DNA of 64,000 bases from Flavobacteriales bacterium (GCA_023251075.1 JAHEZM010000013.1:1-64000), one strand, 5' to 3'. Shown: positions 16,623-25,584, counted from the first letter of the stretch. The notes: generated by a model from the letters alone, not told the origin. Numbers and translations: made by a program.

Positions 16623-19442
16623 ATGAGAAGTGTTTTAGTGTTTTTAGGAATTTTTATTTGTTCATTGTTGAGTGCACAAACAGGGAAAATCAGTGGAGTG
16701 GTGAGTCAGTACATAGATTACAAGCTAGTACCGTTAGTAAATGCCGATGTTAAATTAAATGATACCACAGTTCAAGCTATAGTAGCCAATGAGTATGGTG
16801 TTTATACTTTCACCGTTAAGCCAGGAACTTATACTATTTATTTCTCTTATATCGGATTTAAAACTGATTCGGTAGCCAATGTAGTGGTGTTGGAAAATGA
16901 CAATAAAATTGTAGATCGTTCATTATTTGTACAATCCTCATTGATTAAAGGAGTGGGTATTACCAAAAGAAAAAATACTCCTGAAAAAGCATTGGTAAGC
17001 GATATTAAAAAAGCCGATAATGCTGTTTCAGGATTGGGTGCTGCCGACATCGCGAAATCGGGTGATCAGGATGCAGCGAAAATCGCCACGAGGATTCCAG
17101 GTGTAACTGTAGTGGATCGTTTCATTACCATTAGAGGATTGAACGATAGATACACTTCGGTTTGGTTGAATGATGCCGGAGCTCCGGGAGCAGAAACCGA
17201 TAAAAGAGCATTTTCTTTTGATATTATTCCGGGTGGAGTCATTGAAAAAATGTTGGTATTTAAAACACCTTCAGCCGAATTACCTGGTGATTTTGCTGGT
17301 GGTATGGTTAGAATTACCACTCGTACTTTACCTGATAAAACAAGTTTTTCTTTTGATCTTAAAGGATCTTATCGACCGGGTTCTACTTTCAACGATTTCA
17401 ATTTCACTCAAAGAAGTAGTGCCGATTGGATGGGCTTTGATAATGGATATCGTGATTTGCCAGCTGGTTTGAATCCATATGTCTCTAAAAACGATGTAAA
17501 TAGTAATGCAGAATCAAAATCATTTGTGAACAATTGGGGAATGCAAACCAATAAAGCTACTCCCGATTTCCGACTGAACCTTTACTACAATCAACTCATT
17601 AAATTAAAAACAAAGGAGGGCAAAGCAAGCAAAGTGTTAATGGGAAATATTTTAGCCTTGAATTACTCAAATACACAAACTGTTTTTTCTATTCACCGTC
17701 AGGATTGGGATTCTATAGCCAAGCAAATTGATTATTTGGATAATCAATCTATTCGATTGGTGCGTACGAATGTATTAGAAAATTTTGCATTTGAATACAA
17801 AGGATTAAAAATGAGTTTGAAGAATTTATTTAATCAAACCGGAACAGAGCAAACTGTTTTTAGAAATAGTTTGATGGAAAATACTTCTGATGAAAAAGCT
17901 TATATGTATTCTTATCAGGAGAAAACCACTTATACCGGCCAATTCACCGGAAGCTTTAATAATAAAGATACTTCATTGTTGTACAATTGGTCGGCAGGTT
18001 ATGCTTACATCAACAGAAATGATCCTGATTTACGCAGAATAAAATACACTAAAAATGATGGTGCACCCGATAGTATGTATAAAGCGCCCGTAGCAAATAT
18101 TGTGGATCCGGTAAATGGTGGCGGAAGATTTTATTCTCATTTAACTGAAAATGTTTTTTCTTTTAATCAAGGGTTGAAGTATAAAGTGAAATTGAAAAAA
18201 TATTTTTTTTCAATTAATGCCGGTTCTTATTGGGAACAAAAAAGCAGAGATTTTGCTGCACGTATTTTAGGTTATACTATTAAGCCGGGGGCTAATGCAT
18301 TTAATTGGAATCATTATGAAGTAGGAAAAATATTTTCTGATCCGTATGTAGGTGTTACCAATGGATATAAGATAGATGAGATCACCAGTGCATCAGATAA
18401 ATATAGTGCGCAAAATCAGTTGATTGCCGGTTACGGTCAGCTGGCTTTGCCTATAGGAAAGAAGATTAATGTGGTGGGTGGTGTTCGTTATGAATACAAC
18501 AAGCAATCCCTGCAAAGTCATGTGAATTTAGATAGTGTGAGCCCTAGTGTAATCACCAAATTCTTTCTTCCTTCTGTAAACGCATCTTACAATTTCACTA
18601 AAAAAAGTTTAATGCGATTGGCCTATGGTAAAACATTAAACCGTCCGGAATTTAGAGAGTGGTCGCCATTTTATTTTTACGATTTTAATTTTAGCGCAGG
18701 AACTTACGGTTCATTATTTCCTACTGTTTTATCGCCTGCTGGTTCAATTTTAAAAGTAGCAGAGATTCAAAATTTTGATGTGCGTTATGAATTTTATCCA
18801 TCGGAAACAGAATTGATTCATGTAGGTGCATTTTACAAATCGTTTTTAAATCCTATTCAACAAGTGATTTTAAGTGCAGGGGGTGATAGTCGATCATTTA
18901 CCTTTATTAATGGTGAATCGGCTTATACAAAAGGTGTTGAAGTTGACGTGAGAAAAAATTTAGTGATGCTGGATAGCGCTTTCAATTCTAAATTTTTCAG
19001 CAATTTATCTTTTGTGGGGAATGTGGCTTTTACGTCTAGTGCTTTGCATTTAAGTAAATCAATCAATCAGGCATCTACTATGCCTTTACAAGGTCAGTCT
19101 CCTTATGTTGTAAATGCAGGTTTATATTATCAAAACGATTCTATCGGTTTACAATTTAATGTATTGTACAATGTATTTGGTCCGCGAGTATTCTTATTAG
19201 GAACATTAGATTATCCAAGTATTGGCGAGTTACCAAGAAATACGATCGATGTTAGTATTTCTAAAAAAATAAGCAAGCATTTCTCTGTTAATCTTTTAGC
19301 CCAGGATATTTTAAACAATCCGGTTTACATGGTGCAAGATTCAAATCAGGACAATAAATTTACTTCTGATGGAAGTGATAAGCTAATCATGAAATTTTAC
19401 AGAGGACAATACGTCACCCTTGGCATCAAAGGAAGTTTCTAG
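16623..19442 (+). CDS. TonB-dependent outer-membrane receptor with carboxypeptidase-like N-terminal domain
   Basis: The 939-residue product has a signal peptide ending LLSAQ and a carboxypeptidase regulatory-like domain (GKISGVVSQYIDYKLVPLVNADV, about residues 20-105). The plug domain follows (ARIPGVTVVDRFITIRGL and ELPGDFAGGMVRITTR, about 150-245), then a long beta-barrel ending in Phe (LGIKGSF). It would import a bulky nutrient across the outer membrane using TonB energy. The start at 16623 gives a clean signal peptide. The 11-bp repeats upstream and the linked PhoB-like regulator suggest induction by phosphate limitation and a phosphorus-containing substrate, which is inference. There is no SusD-like partner. 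Confidence 0.9.
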   Translation: MRSVLVFLGIFICSLLSAQTGKISGVVSQYIDYKLVPLVNADVKLNDTTVQAIVANEYGVYTFTVKPGTYTIYFSYIGFKTDSVANVVVLENDNKIVDRSLFVQSSLIKGVGITKRKNTPEKALVSDIKKADNAVSGLGAADIAKSGDQDAAKIATRIPGVTVVDRFITIRGLNDRYTSVWLNDAGAPGAETDKRAFSFDIIPGGVIEKMLVFKTPSAELPGDFAGGMVRITTRTLPDKTSFSFDLKGSYRPGSTFNDFNFTQRSSADWMGFDNGYRDLPAGLNPYVSKNDVNSNAESKSFVNNWGMQTNKATPDFRLNLYYNQLIKLKTKEGKASKVLMGNILALNYSNTQTVFSIHRQDWDSIAKQIDYLDNQSIRLVRTNVLENFAFEYKGLKMSLKNLFNQTGTEQTVFRNSLMENTSDEKAYMYSYQEKTTYTGQFTGSFNNKDTSLLYNWSAGYAYINRNDPDLRRIKYTKNDGAPDSMYKAPVANIVDPVNGGGRFYSHLTENVFSFNQGLKYKVKLKKYFFSINAGSYWEQKSRDFAARILGYTIKPGANAFNWNHYEVGKIFSDPYVGVTNGYKIDEITSASDKYSAQNQLIAGYGQLALPIGKKINVVGGVRYEYNKQSLQSHVNLDSVSPSVITKFFLPSVNASYNFTKKSLMRLAYGKTLNRPEFREWSPFYFYDFNFSAGTYGSLFPTVLSPAGSILKVAEIQNFDVRYEFYPSETELIHVGAFYKSFLNPIQQVILSAGGDSRSFTFINGESAYTKGVEVDVRKNLVMLDSAFNSKFFSNLSFVGNVAFTSSALHLSKSINQASTMPLQGQSPYVVNAGLYYQNDSIGLQFNVLYNVFGPRVFLLGTLDYPSIGELPRNTIDVSISKKISKHFSVNLLAQDILNNPVYMVQDSNQDNKFTSDGSDKLIMKFYRGQYVTLGIKGSF

Positions 19443-19443
19443 T

Positions 19444-19518
19444 TAACATTTTAATAATATTCAAAACGATAAGTTAACCTGTAAAAAATATTCAGGTAAC
19501 CATTGGAATGTACTTTTG
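19444..19518 (+). promoter_or_regulatory. Pho-box-like repeats and -7 element upstream of the T9SS beta-helix protein gene
   Basis: TAAC or TAAT units occur at 19444, 19455, 19475 and 19497, with spacings of 11, 20 and 22 bp. The -7 hexamer-like TACTTTTG lies at 19511-19518. The last TAAC starts 14 bp before the -7 element, exactly as in the regulator promoter at 21594/21608. Confidence 0.6.
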
Positions 19519-19579
19519 ACTCCATACAAAAGGGAACTTCCGCTACCCTAGAACAGGTGGATAAAAAACTTAAAAAAAG

Positions 19580-21496
19580 ATGAAAAAAAAATTACTAAAA
19601 TTAATTAGCAGCAAGTTGCTTTTGGCAACGGGCGTATGCTTTTTACTGGGTAACACAGCACAAGCAGTGGTTACTCCGGTAGTGCAAGTGCAAGACAGTA
19701 TTGTTGGAGCCAGAACATTTTCTCACGATACTATTTATTTATTAAAAGGATTTGTTTACGCTGTAAATAATTCAGTGTTAACGATCGAAGAAGGAACAAT
19801 TATTAAAGGTGATAAAAATTCTAAAGGATCTTTAATCATTGAAAGAGGAGCTAAAATTATTGCTCAAGGTACTGTTGATCATCCTATTGTTTTCACTTCA
19901 AACCAAGATGCTGGTAACAGATCGTATGGTGATTGGGGTGGGCTAATTATTTGCGGTAAATCTCCAGTGAATTGGGTAGCCGGACAAGCACAAGTGGAAG
20001 GCGGTCCGCGTTCATTGTATGGCGGAACGGATGCTCATGATAGTTCAGGTGTATTAAGTTATGTTCGTATTGAATTTGCGGGTGTTGCTTTTTCACCCAA
20101 CAATGAGGTTAATGGTTTATCGCTTTATGGAATTGGTGATCACACACAAATGGATCATATTCAGGTTTCTTATTCTGGTGATGACGCGATTGAATGGTTT
20201 GGTGGTACAGTGAATTCAAAATACATTGTTGCTTACAAAGCATGGGATGATGATTTTGATACTGATTGTGGATACCAAGGTAAAAATCAATTCGTGGTTG
20301 CTATTCGTGATCCGTACGCAGCCGATCAATCGGGTTCTAAAACTTTCGAATCAGATAGTTATCAAGCGAACACTAACAATGGAAAAAGTGATACTACTCA
20401 CTTAACAAGTTGTGTTTTCGCTAACGTAACGGCTGTTGGTCCATTGGTTAGTCCAACTTCAACTGCCTTCGATCCTCAATTTGTTGCAGGTGCTCACATC
20501 AGAAGAGGTTCTGCTTTAAGTTTAATGAACTCTTTAATTATTGGATACCCAGCGGGAATTTTAATTGATGAATCAAGTGCTTCTTATGCTCAAACCACAT
20601 TGAATATCAGAGATTCTATTTTACAAATTGCAGGTGTTACCATTGCGGGTATTCCTACCAACGGTACTCCCAATAAAAAAGAAGTAATGTATTTGATTGA
20701 TGGTGCTAGAAGTTTAACACCTACTACAGCTTATGCTGATACTACTACAAACACTCCATTTGGATCTTATGCTGGTCCTTACCAATGGTTTACCAATGGC
20801 AAACATGTAAATCATATAGTTGCTACTGCACAAACAGGTTTGAAATTACAAAATCCGTTTAGCTCAACTAACCCGAATCTGGTTCCAACCAGTAGTTCTC
20901 CGGTTTGTTACAACAGCAAAACCTTACCTACTTACATGACTAACTTGTCGCATTTTCAAGTTGCAGATCCATTTGGAAATGGTAAAGTATATCCGTTTAA
21001 CTCAGCTTTACCGATCAATACAGATACTACCAACTGGTTTGCAAATTACAATGCTCCGTCTTACTTGCCGGTAGAATCTTATAAATTAGGAAACTTCTTT
21101 ACTAAAGTTAATTATGTAGGTGCTTTCTCAGGAACACAAACTACTAATGATGATTGGACTGATAAATGGTGTAACTGGGATCCAAACAATACGGATTACA
21201 CAAACTCTTACACTTTAGCTGCTGAAGAAGTTAAATCTGCAATTGGTGTATCGGTTTATCCTAATCCGGCTTCAGCAAGTGCAACCGTAACAGTTAGCAT
21301 TGAAAAATCAGGTTCTGTATTGAACAACCTATATGATGCTTCAGGTAAATTGGTTTATTCATTGAATGCTCAAAATTTATCGGCTGGAACTCACACAATG
21401 GTAATCAATACGGCTGAATTGGCTGCTGGTGTTTACTATATTCAAACAGTAGGTGGTGATGCAGTTACTACTACTAAATTAATGGTTACTAAATAG
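19580..21496 (+). CDS. T9SS-secreted beta-helix-like protein
   Basis: The 638-residue product has a signal peptide (about residues 1-29, KLLLATGVCFLLGNTAQA). Its large central region contains GTIIKGDKNSKGSLIIERGAK, SYGDWGGLIICGKSPVN and WFGGTVNSKYIVAYKAWDD, typical of a family of secreted proteins found next to TonB receptors. The C-terminal T9SS type A sorting domain begins VSVYPNPASASATV and ends TKLMVTK, so the protein is exported by the type IX system and anchored or released at the surface. Codon use looks like highly expressed genes. The Pho-box-like promoter links it to the receptor before it and the regulator after it. A role in capturing a phosphorus source is possible but unproven. 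Confidence 0.85.
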   Translation: MKKKLLKLISSKLLLATGVCFLLGNTAQAVVTPVVQVQDSIVGARTFSHDTIYLLKGFVYAVNNSVLTIEEGTIIKGDKNSKGSLIIERGAKIIAQGTVDHPIVFTSNQDAGNRSYGDWGGLIICGKSPVNWVAGQAQVEGGPRSLYGGTDAHDSSGVLSYVRIEFAGVAFSPNNEVNGLSLYGIGDHTQMDHIQVSYSGDDAIEWFGGTVNSKYIVAYKAWDDDFDTDCGYQGKNQFVVAIRDPYAADQSGSKTFESDSYQANTNNGKSDTTHLTSCVFANVTAVGPLVSPTSTAFDPQFVAGAHIRRGSALSLMNSLIIGYPAGILIDESSASYAQTTLNIRDSILQIAGVTIAGIPTNGTPNKKEVMYLIDGARSLTPTTAYADTTTNTPFGSYAGPYQWFTNGKHVNHIVATAQTGLKLQNPFSSTNPNLVPTSSSPVCYNSKTLPTYMTNLSHFQVADPFGNGKVYPFNSALPINTDTTNWFANYNAPSYLPVESYKLGNFFTKVNYVGAFSGTQTTNDDWTDKWCNWDPNNTDYTNSYTLAAEEVKSAIGVSVYPNPASASATVTVSIEKSGSVLNNLYDASGKLVYSLNAQNLSAGTHTMVINTAELAAGVYYIQTVGGDAVTTTKLMVTK

Positions 21497-21524
21497 TATA
21501 TTCTTTTTATAACTACCTCAATAC

Positions 21525-21559
21525 AATCCGCTCTGAATCTTTTCGGGGCGGATTTTTTG
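21525..21559 (+). terminator. Terminator after the T9SS beta-helix protein gene
   Basis: A 9-bp stem (21525-21533 with 21546-21554, one G-T pair) is followed by a T-run. It overlaps the region just before the 11-bp repeats of the next promoter. Confidence 0.75.
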
Positions 21560-21560
21560 T

Positions 21561-21615
21561 TAATGTTTACTTAATGTTGGTGTAATCCTGGGGTAATGCT
21601 GTGGGCCTATCTTTA
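21561..21615 (+). promoter_or_regulatory. Four 11-bp direct repeats (Pho-box-like) and -7 element upstream of the response regulator
   Basis: TAAT occurs at 21561, 21572, 21583 and 21594, four units with exact 11-bp spacing. TATCTTTA at 21608-21615 is one base from the TAnnTTTG consensus and starts 14 bp after the start of the last repeat. This is what an autoregulated PhoB-type promoter would look like. Confidence 0.75.
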
Positions 21616-21631
21616 AACTATAGAAAACAAT

Positions 21632-22318
21632 ATGTCAAAAGGTAAAATTTTAATTGTAGACGACGAGGAAGATATTCTTGAGTTTGTAAGTTACAATCTC
21701 AATAAAGAGGGGTATGTTGTTTTTAAATGTGCACATCCTGAGGAGGCATTGCAGTTATGTAAATCGCACTCTTTCGATTTAATTATTTTGGATTTAATGA
21801 TGCCCGAAATGGATGGTATCGAACTCTGTTTTAAAATTAGAAATGAAATAGGTTTGAAAGATGTTTTCATTACTTTTCTTACGGCTAGAAGTGAAGATTA
21901 TTCGCTTATTGCCGGATTAAATGCCGGTGCTGATGATTATATTAAAAAGCCTGTTCAACCCAGAGTACTGGTTACCAAAATTAATTCGTTAATGAAAAGA
22001 TTGAAGAAGGGTGGAGCGGTAGAAAGCACTTCCGATTTATTCAATGGATTGATTATCGACAAAGAGAAATTTGTGGTAATTCAAAACGAAAAGAAATTGT
22101 ATTTACCTAAAAAGGAATTTGAATTATTATTGTTGTTGTCTTCAGTTCCCGAACGTGTTTTTACACGAGAAGAAATATATTCAAAAGTATGGGGGGATAA
22201 TTTAATTGTGGGAGACAGAACGATTGATGTTCATATTAGAAAATTGCGCGAAAAAATTGGTGAGCACATTATCTCTACCGTAAAAGGAGTAGGCTATCGC
22301 TTTAATCCAGCTTCCTAG
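21632..22318 (+). CDS. OmpR/PhoB-family response regulator
   Basis: The 228-residue protein has an N-terminal receiver domain with the acidic pair in ILIVDDEED, the phospho-acceptor Asp54 in LIILDLMMPEMDG and the conserved Lys in DDYIKKPVQP. The C-terminal winged-helix domain ends GDRTIDVHIRKLREKIG and TVKGVGYRF. It is a transcription factor switched by a histidine kinase. No kinase gene is adjacent, so it is an orphan here. The 11-bp repeats before its own gene and before the two upstream genes make a PhoB role likely. Its stop overlaps the stop of the convergent subtilase gene by 4 bp. Confidence 0.9.
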   Translation: MSKGKILIVDDEEDILEFVSYNLNKEGYVVFKCAHPEEALQLCKSHSFDLIILDLMMPEMDGIELCFKIRNEIGLKDVFITFLTARSEDYSLIAGLNAGADDYIKKPVQPRVLVTKINSLMKRLKKGGAVESTSDLFNGLIIDKEKFVVIQNEKKLYLPKKEFELLLLLSSVPERVFTREEIYSKVWGDNLIVGDRTIDVHIRKLREKIGEHIISTVKGVGYRFNPAS

Positions 22319-23970
22319 TATTTTATAACTCTAATGGTATTGCTTTTCGCTGTGGAATTTTCTAATTGCAAAATATAAACGCCATTACTCAATATACTGG
22401 TATCGAAAAGAGTGGTGAAATTTCCCGAATTCAATTCTGTAGCATCAAACTGAGCTATTTTTTTTCCAATAGCATCATAAATTACTAGTGAATAAGGGCC
22501 TTTGTTTTGAATATCATAATTCACAATAAATTGTTCGTTGTAATTGGCCACCGATAAAATTTTAAGTTCTGTAGTAACAGGTGCAACAGGAGTAAATTCT
22601 CCACAAAATGATCTCATTTCTTTTACTGCTGCGTATAAATTTAATCTTCCATTAGATACAATTTGATCTTGAAAATCGGGTTTAACATCTACGGAATTCA
22701 TCAGAAAATCTTTTATTTTTTGGGCAGCGATATTTGGATTGTTTTTTACGATAGTCATAAAAGTATCGCAGGATACAGAATATAAAACAGCAACTGCTCC
22801 GCTTACTTGTGGTGCAGCAAAAGAAGTACCCGTTCCGGCAGCGTAGGTATTTCCTGGTCGTGTTAAAAATAAAGCATAGCCGGGTGCAGCTATATCAACA
22901 TTGGTTTTTCCGTATCCACAGTTTCCTATTTCATCTTTATTGTTCGAATAGGTGGTGTTGATGATGTAGTTACTAGCGCAATTTCCCGGCACATCATCTA
23001 CCACATCGTAATTCAAATGAATGTTATTGGTGGCGGTAACATTTAATATTCCAATACTTCCCATATAATCGTACAAATTACACCATACCACATTGTTGTT
23101 AGGAGAATCGCTAATACCAAATGATGAATTAATGGCCACTACAAAAGCACCAGAATCTCCGTTGGAACTGTTATATCGTTCGCGCATTTTAATGATATAG
23201 TCGTAAGCTTTGATAACTGAATCGGCATAAACCGGACCCAAATGAACAGGCAGAATTAATCCTTGGGGGGCAATGCCCGCAATACCCAAGTTATTATTTC
23301 CAACGGCGGCGGCCGATCCGCAAACCGATGTGGCATGATACAAACTAACAGTACCTGTATTGGTATTTGAATTACCATTTTCAATATTCCATCCTGCATA
23401 ATCATCCACATATCCATTCAAATCATTATCTACTAAATCTCCGGGAATTTCGTGTTTGTTTTTCCAGAAATTCAAATCTTCATGATTGATATCGAATCCG
23501 GCATCTACCACAGCAATCACAATAGAATCTCCTGTGTTGGTAAGCTTTCCTTGTCCGTAATCCCATGCCAAATCAGCATCGGTATCGGCATCAGCTGTTC
23601 CACCAAAAGATCCGTCATTTAGTAAATTCCACTCCAATGAAAATTGAGGATCATTGAGGGTAGTGGTGCGGTAAGAAATTTTTTGAATTTTTTGTGCGGC
23701 AACTACTTCGCTATAATTCTGAATGCTTTCTAAAAGCTCAGTGGTATCGGTTTCATTAATGTTAAAATCCACCGACCAGATATTAAGCGCATCGCATAGT
23801 TTTTCTTTTTTTTTACAAGGTGTTTCAGAATGTTGGCGGTTCCATTTATTTTCAAAATCGAAAACACTCTTTTCTTTTTGAAGCTGTACGATTAAGCGCA
23901 AAGAGTTACTTTGCCCGATAGTACTCAGAGAAATGATAAAAAGAAAAATAGTGCATAATCTCGCTCGCAT
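22315..23970 (-). CDS. Subtilisin-like (S8) peptidase with T9SS sorting domain
   Basis: The 551-residue protein has a signal peptide, a region of about 100 residues that may be an inhibitor-like propeptide, and an S8 catalytic domain. The catalytic triad is Asp156 (AVVDAGFD), His212 (SLYHATSV) and Ser383 (GTGTSFAAP). The C-terminal domain (about 470-551, SLVIYDAIGKKIAQF to NTIRVIKY) is a T9SS type A sorting signal, so it is exported across the outer membrane. The His motif YHATSV lacks the usual HGT, a small deviation. It is divergent from oxyR and convergent with the response regulator gene. Confidence 0.9.
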   Translation of the reverse strand: MRARLCTIFLFIISLSTIGQSNSLRLIVQLQKEKSVFDFENKWNRQHSETPCKKKEKLCDALNIWSVDFNINETDTTELLESIQNYSEVVAAQKIQKISYRTTTLNDPQFSLEWNLLNDGSFGGTADADTDADLAWDYGQGKLTNTGDSIVIAVVDAGFDINHEDLNFWKNKHEIPGDLVDNDLNGYVDDYAGWNIENGNSNTNTGTVSLYHATSVCGSAAAVGNNNLGIAGIAPQGLILPVHLGPVYADSVIKAYDYIIKMRERYNSSNGDSGAFVVAINSSFGISDSPNNNVVWCNLYDYMGSIGILNVTATNNIHLNYDVVDDVPGNCASNYIINTTYSNNKDEIGNCGYGKTNVDIAAPGYALFLTRPGNTYAAGTGTSFAAPQVSGAVAVLYSVSCDTFMTIVKNNPNIAAQKIKDFLMNSVDVKPDFQDQIVSNGRLNLYAAVKEMRSFCGEFTPVAPVTTELKILSVANYNEQFIVNYDIQNKGPYSLVIYDAIGKKIAQFDATELNSGNFTTLFDTSILSNGVYILQLENSTAKSNTIRVIKY

Positions 23971-24038
23971 AAATCTTTAAGATTTTTTAAATATAGGTAT
24001 AAACTCAAGTTTAGGAATAATCGAATATGTTTATTAAA

Positions 24039-24051
24039 ATTGTAATACAAT
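24039..24051. promoter_or_regulatory. Palindrome upstream of oxyR
   Basis: ATTGTA-A-TACAAT is a perfect 6-bp inverted repeat 17 bp before the oxyR start, in the 97-bp divergent region shared with the subtilase gene. It could be an autoregulatory LysR-type site. Its core TTGTAATACAA is also the core of the operator at 12279. Confidence 0.35.
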
Positions 24052-24067
24052 CAATAATATCTATTAT

Positions 24068-25015
24068 ATGACTTTAACACAATACCAATATATAGTTGCG
24101 GTTGATATTTATAAATCATTCGCAAAGGCAGCAGAGCATTGCTTTGTAACACAACCTACCTTGAGTATGCAGATACAGAAAATGGAAGATGAGTTGGGTG
24201 TTCGCTTGTTCGATAGGAGTAAAAAACCGGTGGAAACTACCGATATAGGTCGACAAATTGTAGATCAGGCTCGTGTTTTATTGAATGAAGCCGGAAGAAT
24301 TGATGAGATTGTTCAGCAAAATAAAGGGGAAATCAAAGGAGAGTTTCGTTTGGCGTTTATTCCAACTATAGCACCGTCGATCATTCCCAGATTCTTATAT
24401 GATTTCGCTAAAAAATATCCGCAATTGAATTTGCATATCAGTGAAATGCAAACCGATATTATTTTAGATCAAATGAAAAAAGGATTATTGGATGCAGCAG
24501 TATTGGCAACTCCTTTGGCCACAGAAGGAGTGATTGAACGTCCTTTATATTATGAACCATTCATGGCTTTTGTTCCTGAAACACATCGCTTGTACAAAGA
24601 AAAATTTTTGTCGGTAAAGGAGTTAGATGTGAATGATATGTTGTTGTTGAAAGAAGGACATTGTTTTAGAAATAGTGTGTTGAATTTGTGTGGTAAATCG
24701 GTAGCTAAAAAAGATAAGTTAGGAAATGTTCATTTGGAAAGTGGAAATTTTGAAACTCTGATCAAGCTGGCTAAACAAGGATTTGGAATGACTTTAATTC
24801 CTTATTTACTTTCCTTGGATATTAAAGAAACGGAGGACAAAAAATATATTCGTCCTTTTGACAAACCACAACCTTCTCGCGAAATAAGTATTATTTATCG
24901 CAGAGCACAATTGAAAATTCATATTATCGATAAACTCGAAGAAGCGATAAAAAATGCGGTGCCTAAACATATGTTGGCTGCAAAGGAAATGAAAGTGGTG
25001 GGGCCAAAGGCTTGA
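24068..25015 (+). CDS. oxyR: OxyR-type peroxide-sensing LysR regulator
   Basis: The 315-residue protein has an N-terminal LysR helix-turn-helix (FAKAAEHCFVTQPTLSMQIQ) and a C-terminal sensor domain. It has Cys199 and Cys208 in LLKEGHCFRNSVLNLCG, the same positions and spacing as the redox cysteines of E. coli OxyR. Oxidation by hydrogen peroxide would form a disulfide and switch on catalase and peroxidase genes. None of those targets is adjacent. It is divergent from a T9SS subtilase gene. Confidence 0.93.
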   Translation: MTLTQYQYIVAVDIYKSFAKAAEHCFVTQPTLSMQIQKMEDELGVRLFDRSKKPVETTDIGRQIVDQARVLLNEAGRIDEIVQQNKGEIKGEFRLAFIPTIAPSIIPRFLYDFAKKYPQLNLHISEMQTDIILDQMKKGLLDAAVLATPLATEGVIERPLYYEPFMAFVPETHRLYKEKFLSVKELDVNDMLLLKEGHCFRNSVLNLCGKSVAKKDKLGNVHLESGNFETLIKLAKQGFGMTLIPYLLSLDIKETEDKKYIRPFDKPQPSREISIIYRRAQLKIHIIDKLEEAIKNAVPKHMLAAKEMKVVGPKA

Positions 25016-25081
25016 GTTGTGTTTCTGTGTTTTCTGAATAATAGAATACCAATAACTCCCCGTCTTTTCACACTATTGTTA

Positions 25082-25103
25082 GGACACTTTCTGTCCATTT
25101 TTC
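25082..25103 (+). terminator. Weak hairpin after oxyR, possible terminator
   Basis: GGACA (25082-25086) pairs with TGTCC (25092-25096) across a 5-nt loop and is followed by ATTTTTC. The stem is short, so this is only a possible terminator. Confidence 0.35.
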
Positions 25104-25109
25104 ATTGAC

Positions 25110-25167
25110 ACCCAGTACGTCCTTGCGAAAATTTTGTACTCAAAATTTTCGCAAGGACGTACTGGGT
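25110..25167. repeat. 27-bp perfect inverted repeat in a convergent intergenic region
   Basis: The arms 25110-25136 and 25141-25167 are exact reverse complements with the 4-nt spacer TACT. It lies between oxyR and the convergent small exported-protein gene. There is no long T-run after either arm, although AAAATTTT lies inside each arm. The arm is longer and GC-richer than the terminators in this window, so a mobile or repetitive palindromic element is as likely as a terminator. Confidence 0.9.
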
Positions 25168-25229
25168 ATACTAAAAAAGAGATAAGTTGTTTAACATCCT
25201 ATATTTTAATTCTTTTATATAAGAAATTT

Positions 25230-25544
25230 TTATTTTCCTCCGCGTGATCTCCCGGTTTTTCTTTTTTTATCAAACCATCTTTGGTAAAATGGTTTTCTCT
25301 TTTTGCGCATATTTCTTTCTGCTTCTTTTTTCGATTTTTTCATTTTTTTCTGCACTTCTTTGGTTTGCTTGGCGTACTGTGCTTCCTGCATTTTCTTTTC
25401 TGCTTCCTCCTCTGACATCATCTTCTTTTTCTCTTTTTCCTGCTGTTTGTTTACAGGTTCTTTTTGAGCATAACTATTGTTTATCGCACAAAACACTAGT
25501 ATCAATGCAGTGAAAAAGCCCCTTTTATATTTTTTCGATATCAT
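25230..25544 (-). CDS. Small Lys-rich exported protein of unknown function
   Basis: The 104-residue product has a signal peptide (FFTALILVFCAINNSYAQ). The rest is mostly Lys, Glu, Gln and Arg, with a predicted coiled-coil stretch (EEEAEKKMQEAQYAKQTKEV) and a very basic C-terminus ending RSRGGK. I do not recognise a family. A small periplasmic, possibly nucleic-acid- or envelope-binding protein is a guess. Its 5' end is separated from the divergent lipoprotein gene by 40 bp. Confidence 0.6.
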   Translation of the reverse strand: MISKKYKRGFFTALILVFCAINNSYAQKEPVNKQQEKEKKKMMSEEEAEKKMQEAQYAKQTKEVQKKMKKSKKEAERNMRKKRKPFYQRWFDKKRKTGRSRGGK

Positions 25545-25584
25545 ATTATTTTATTTTCTGCGTTATTTATTTTTACCTTTCACT

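Noticed and set aside
16623-21496. SusC/SusD polysaccharide utilisation locus
   Set aside because: There is a TonB-dependent receptor but no SusD-like lipoprotein and no glycoside hydrolase; the promoter repeats point to a phosphate-type regulon.
25110-25167. Integron attC site or phage attachment site as an explanation of the inverted repeat
   Set aside because: No integrase or gene cassette lies near, the arms are perfect rather than bulged, and no GTTRRRY-type core is seen.
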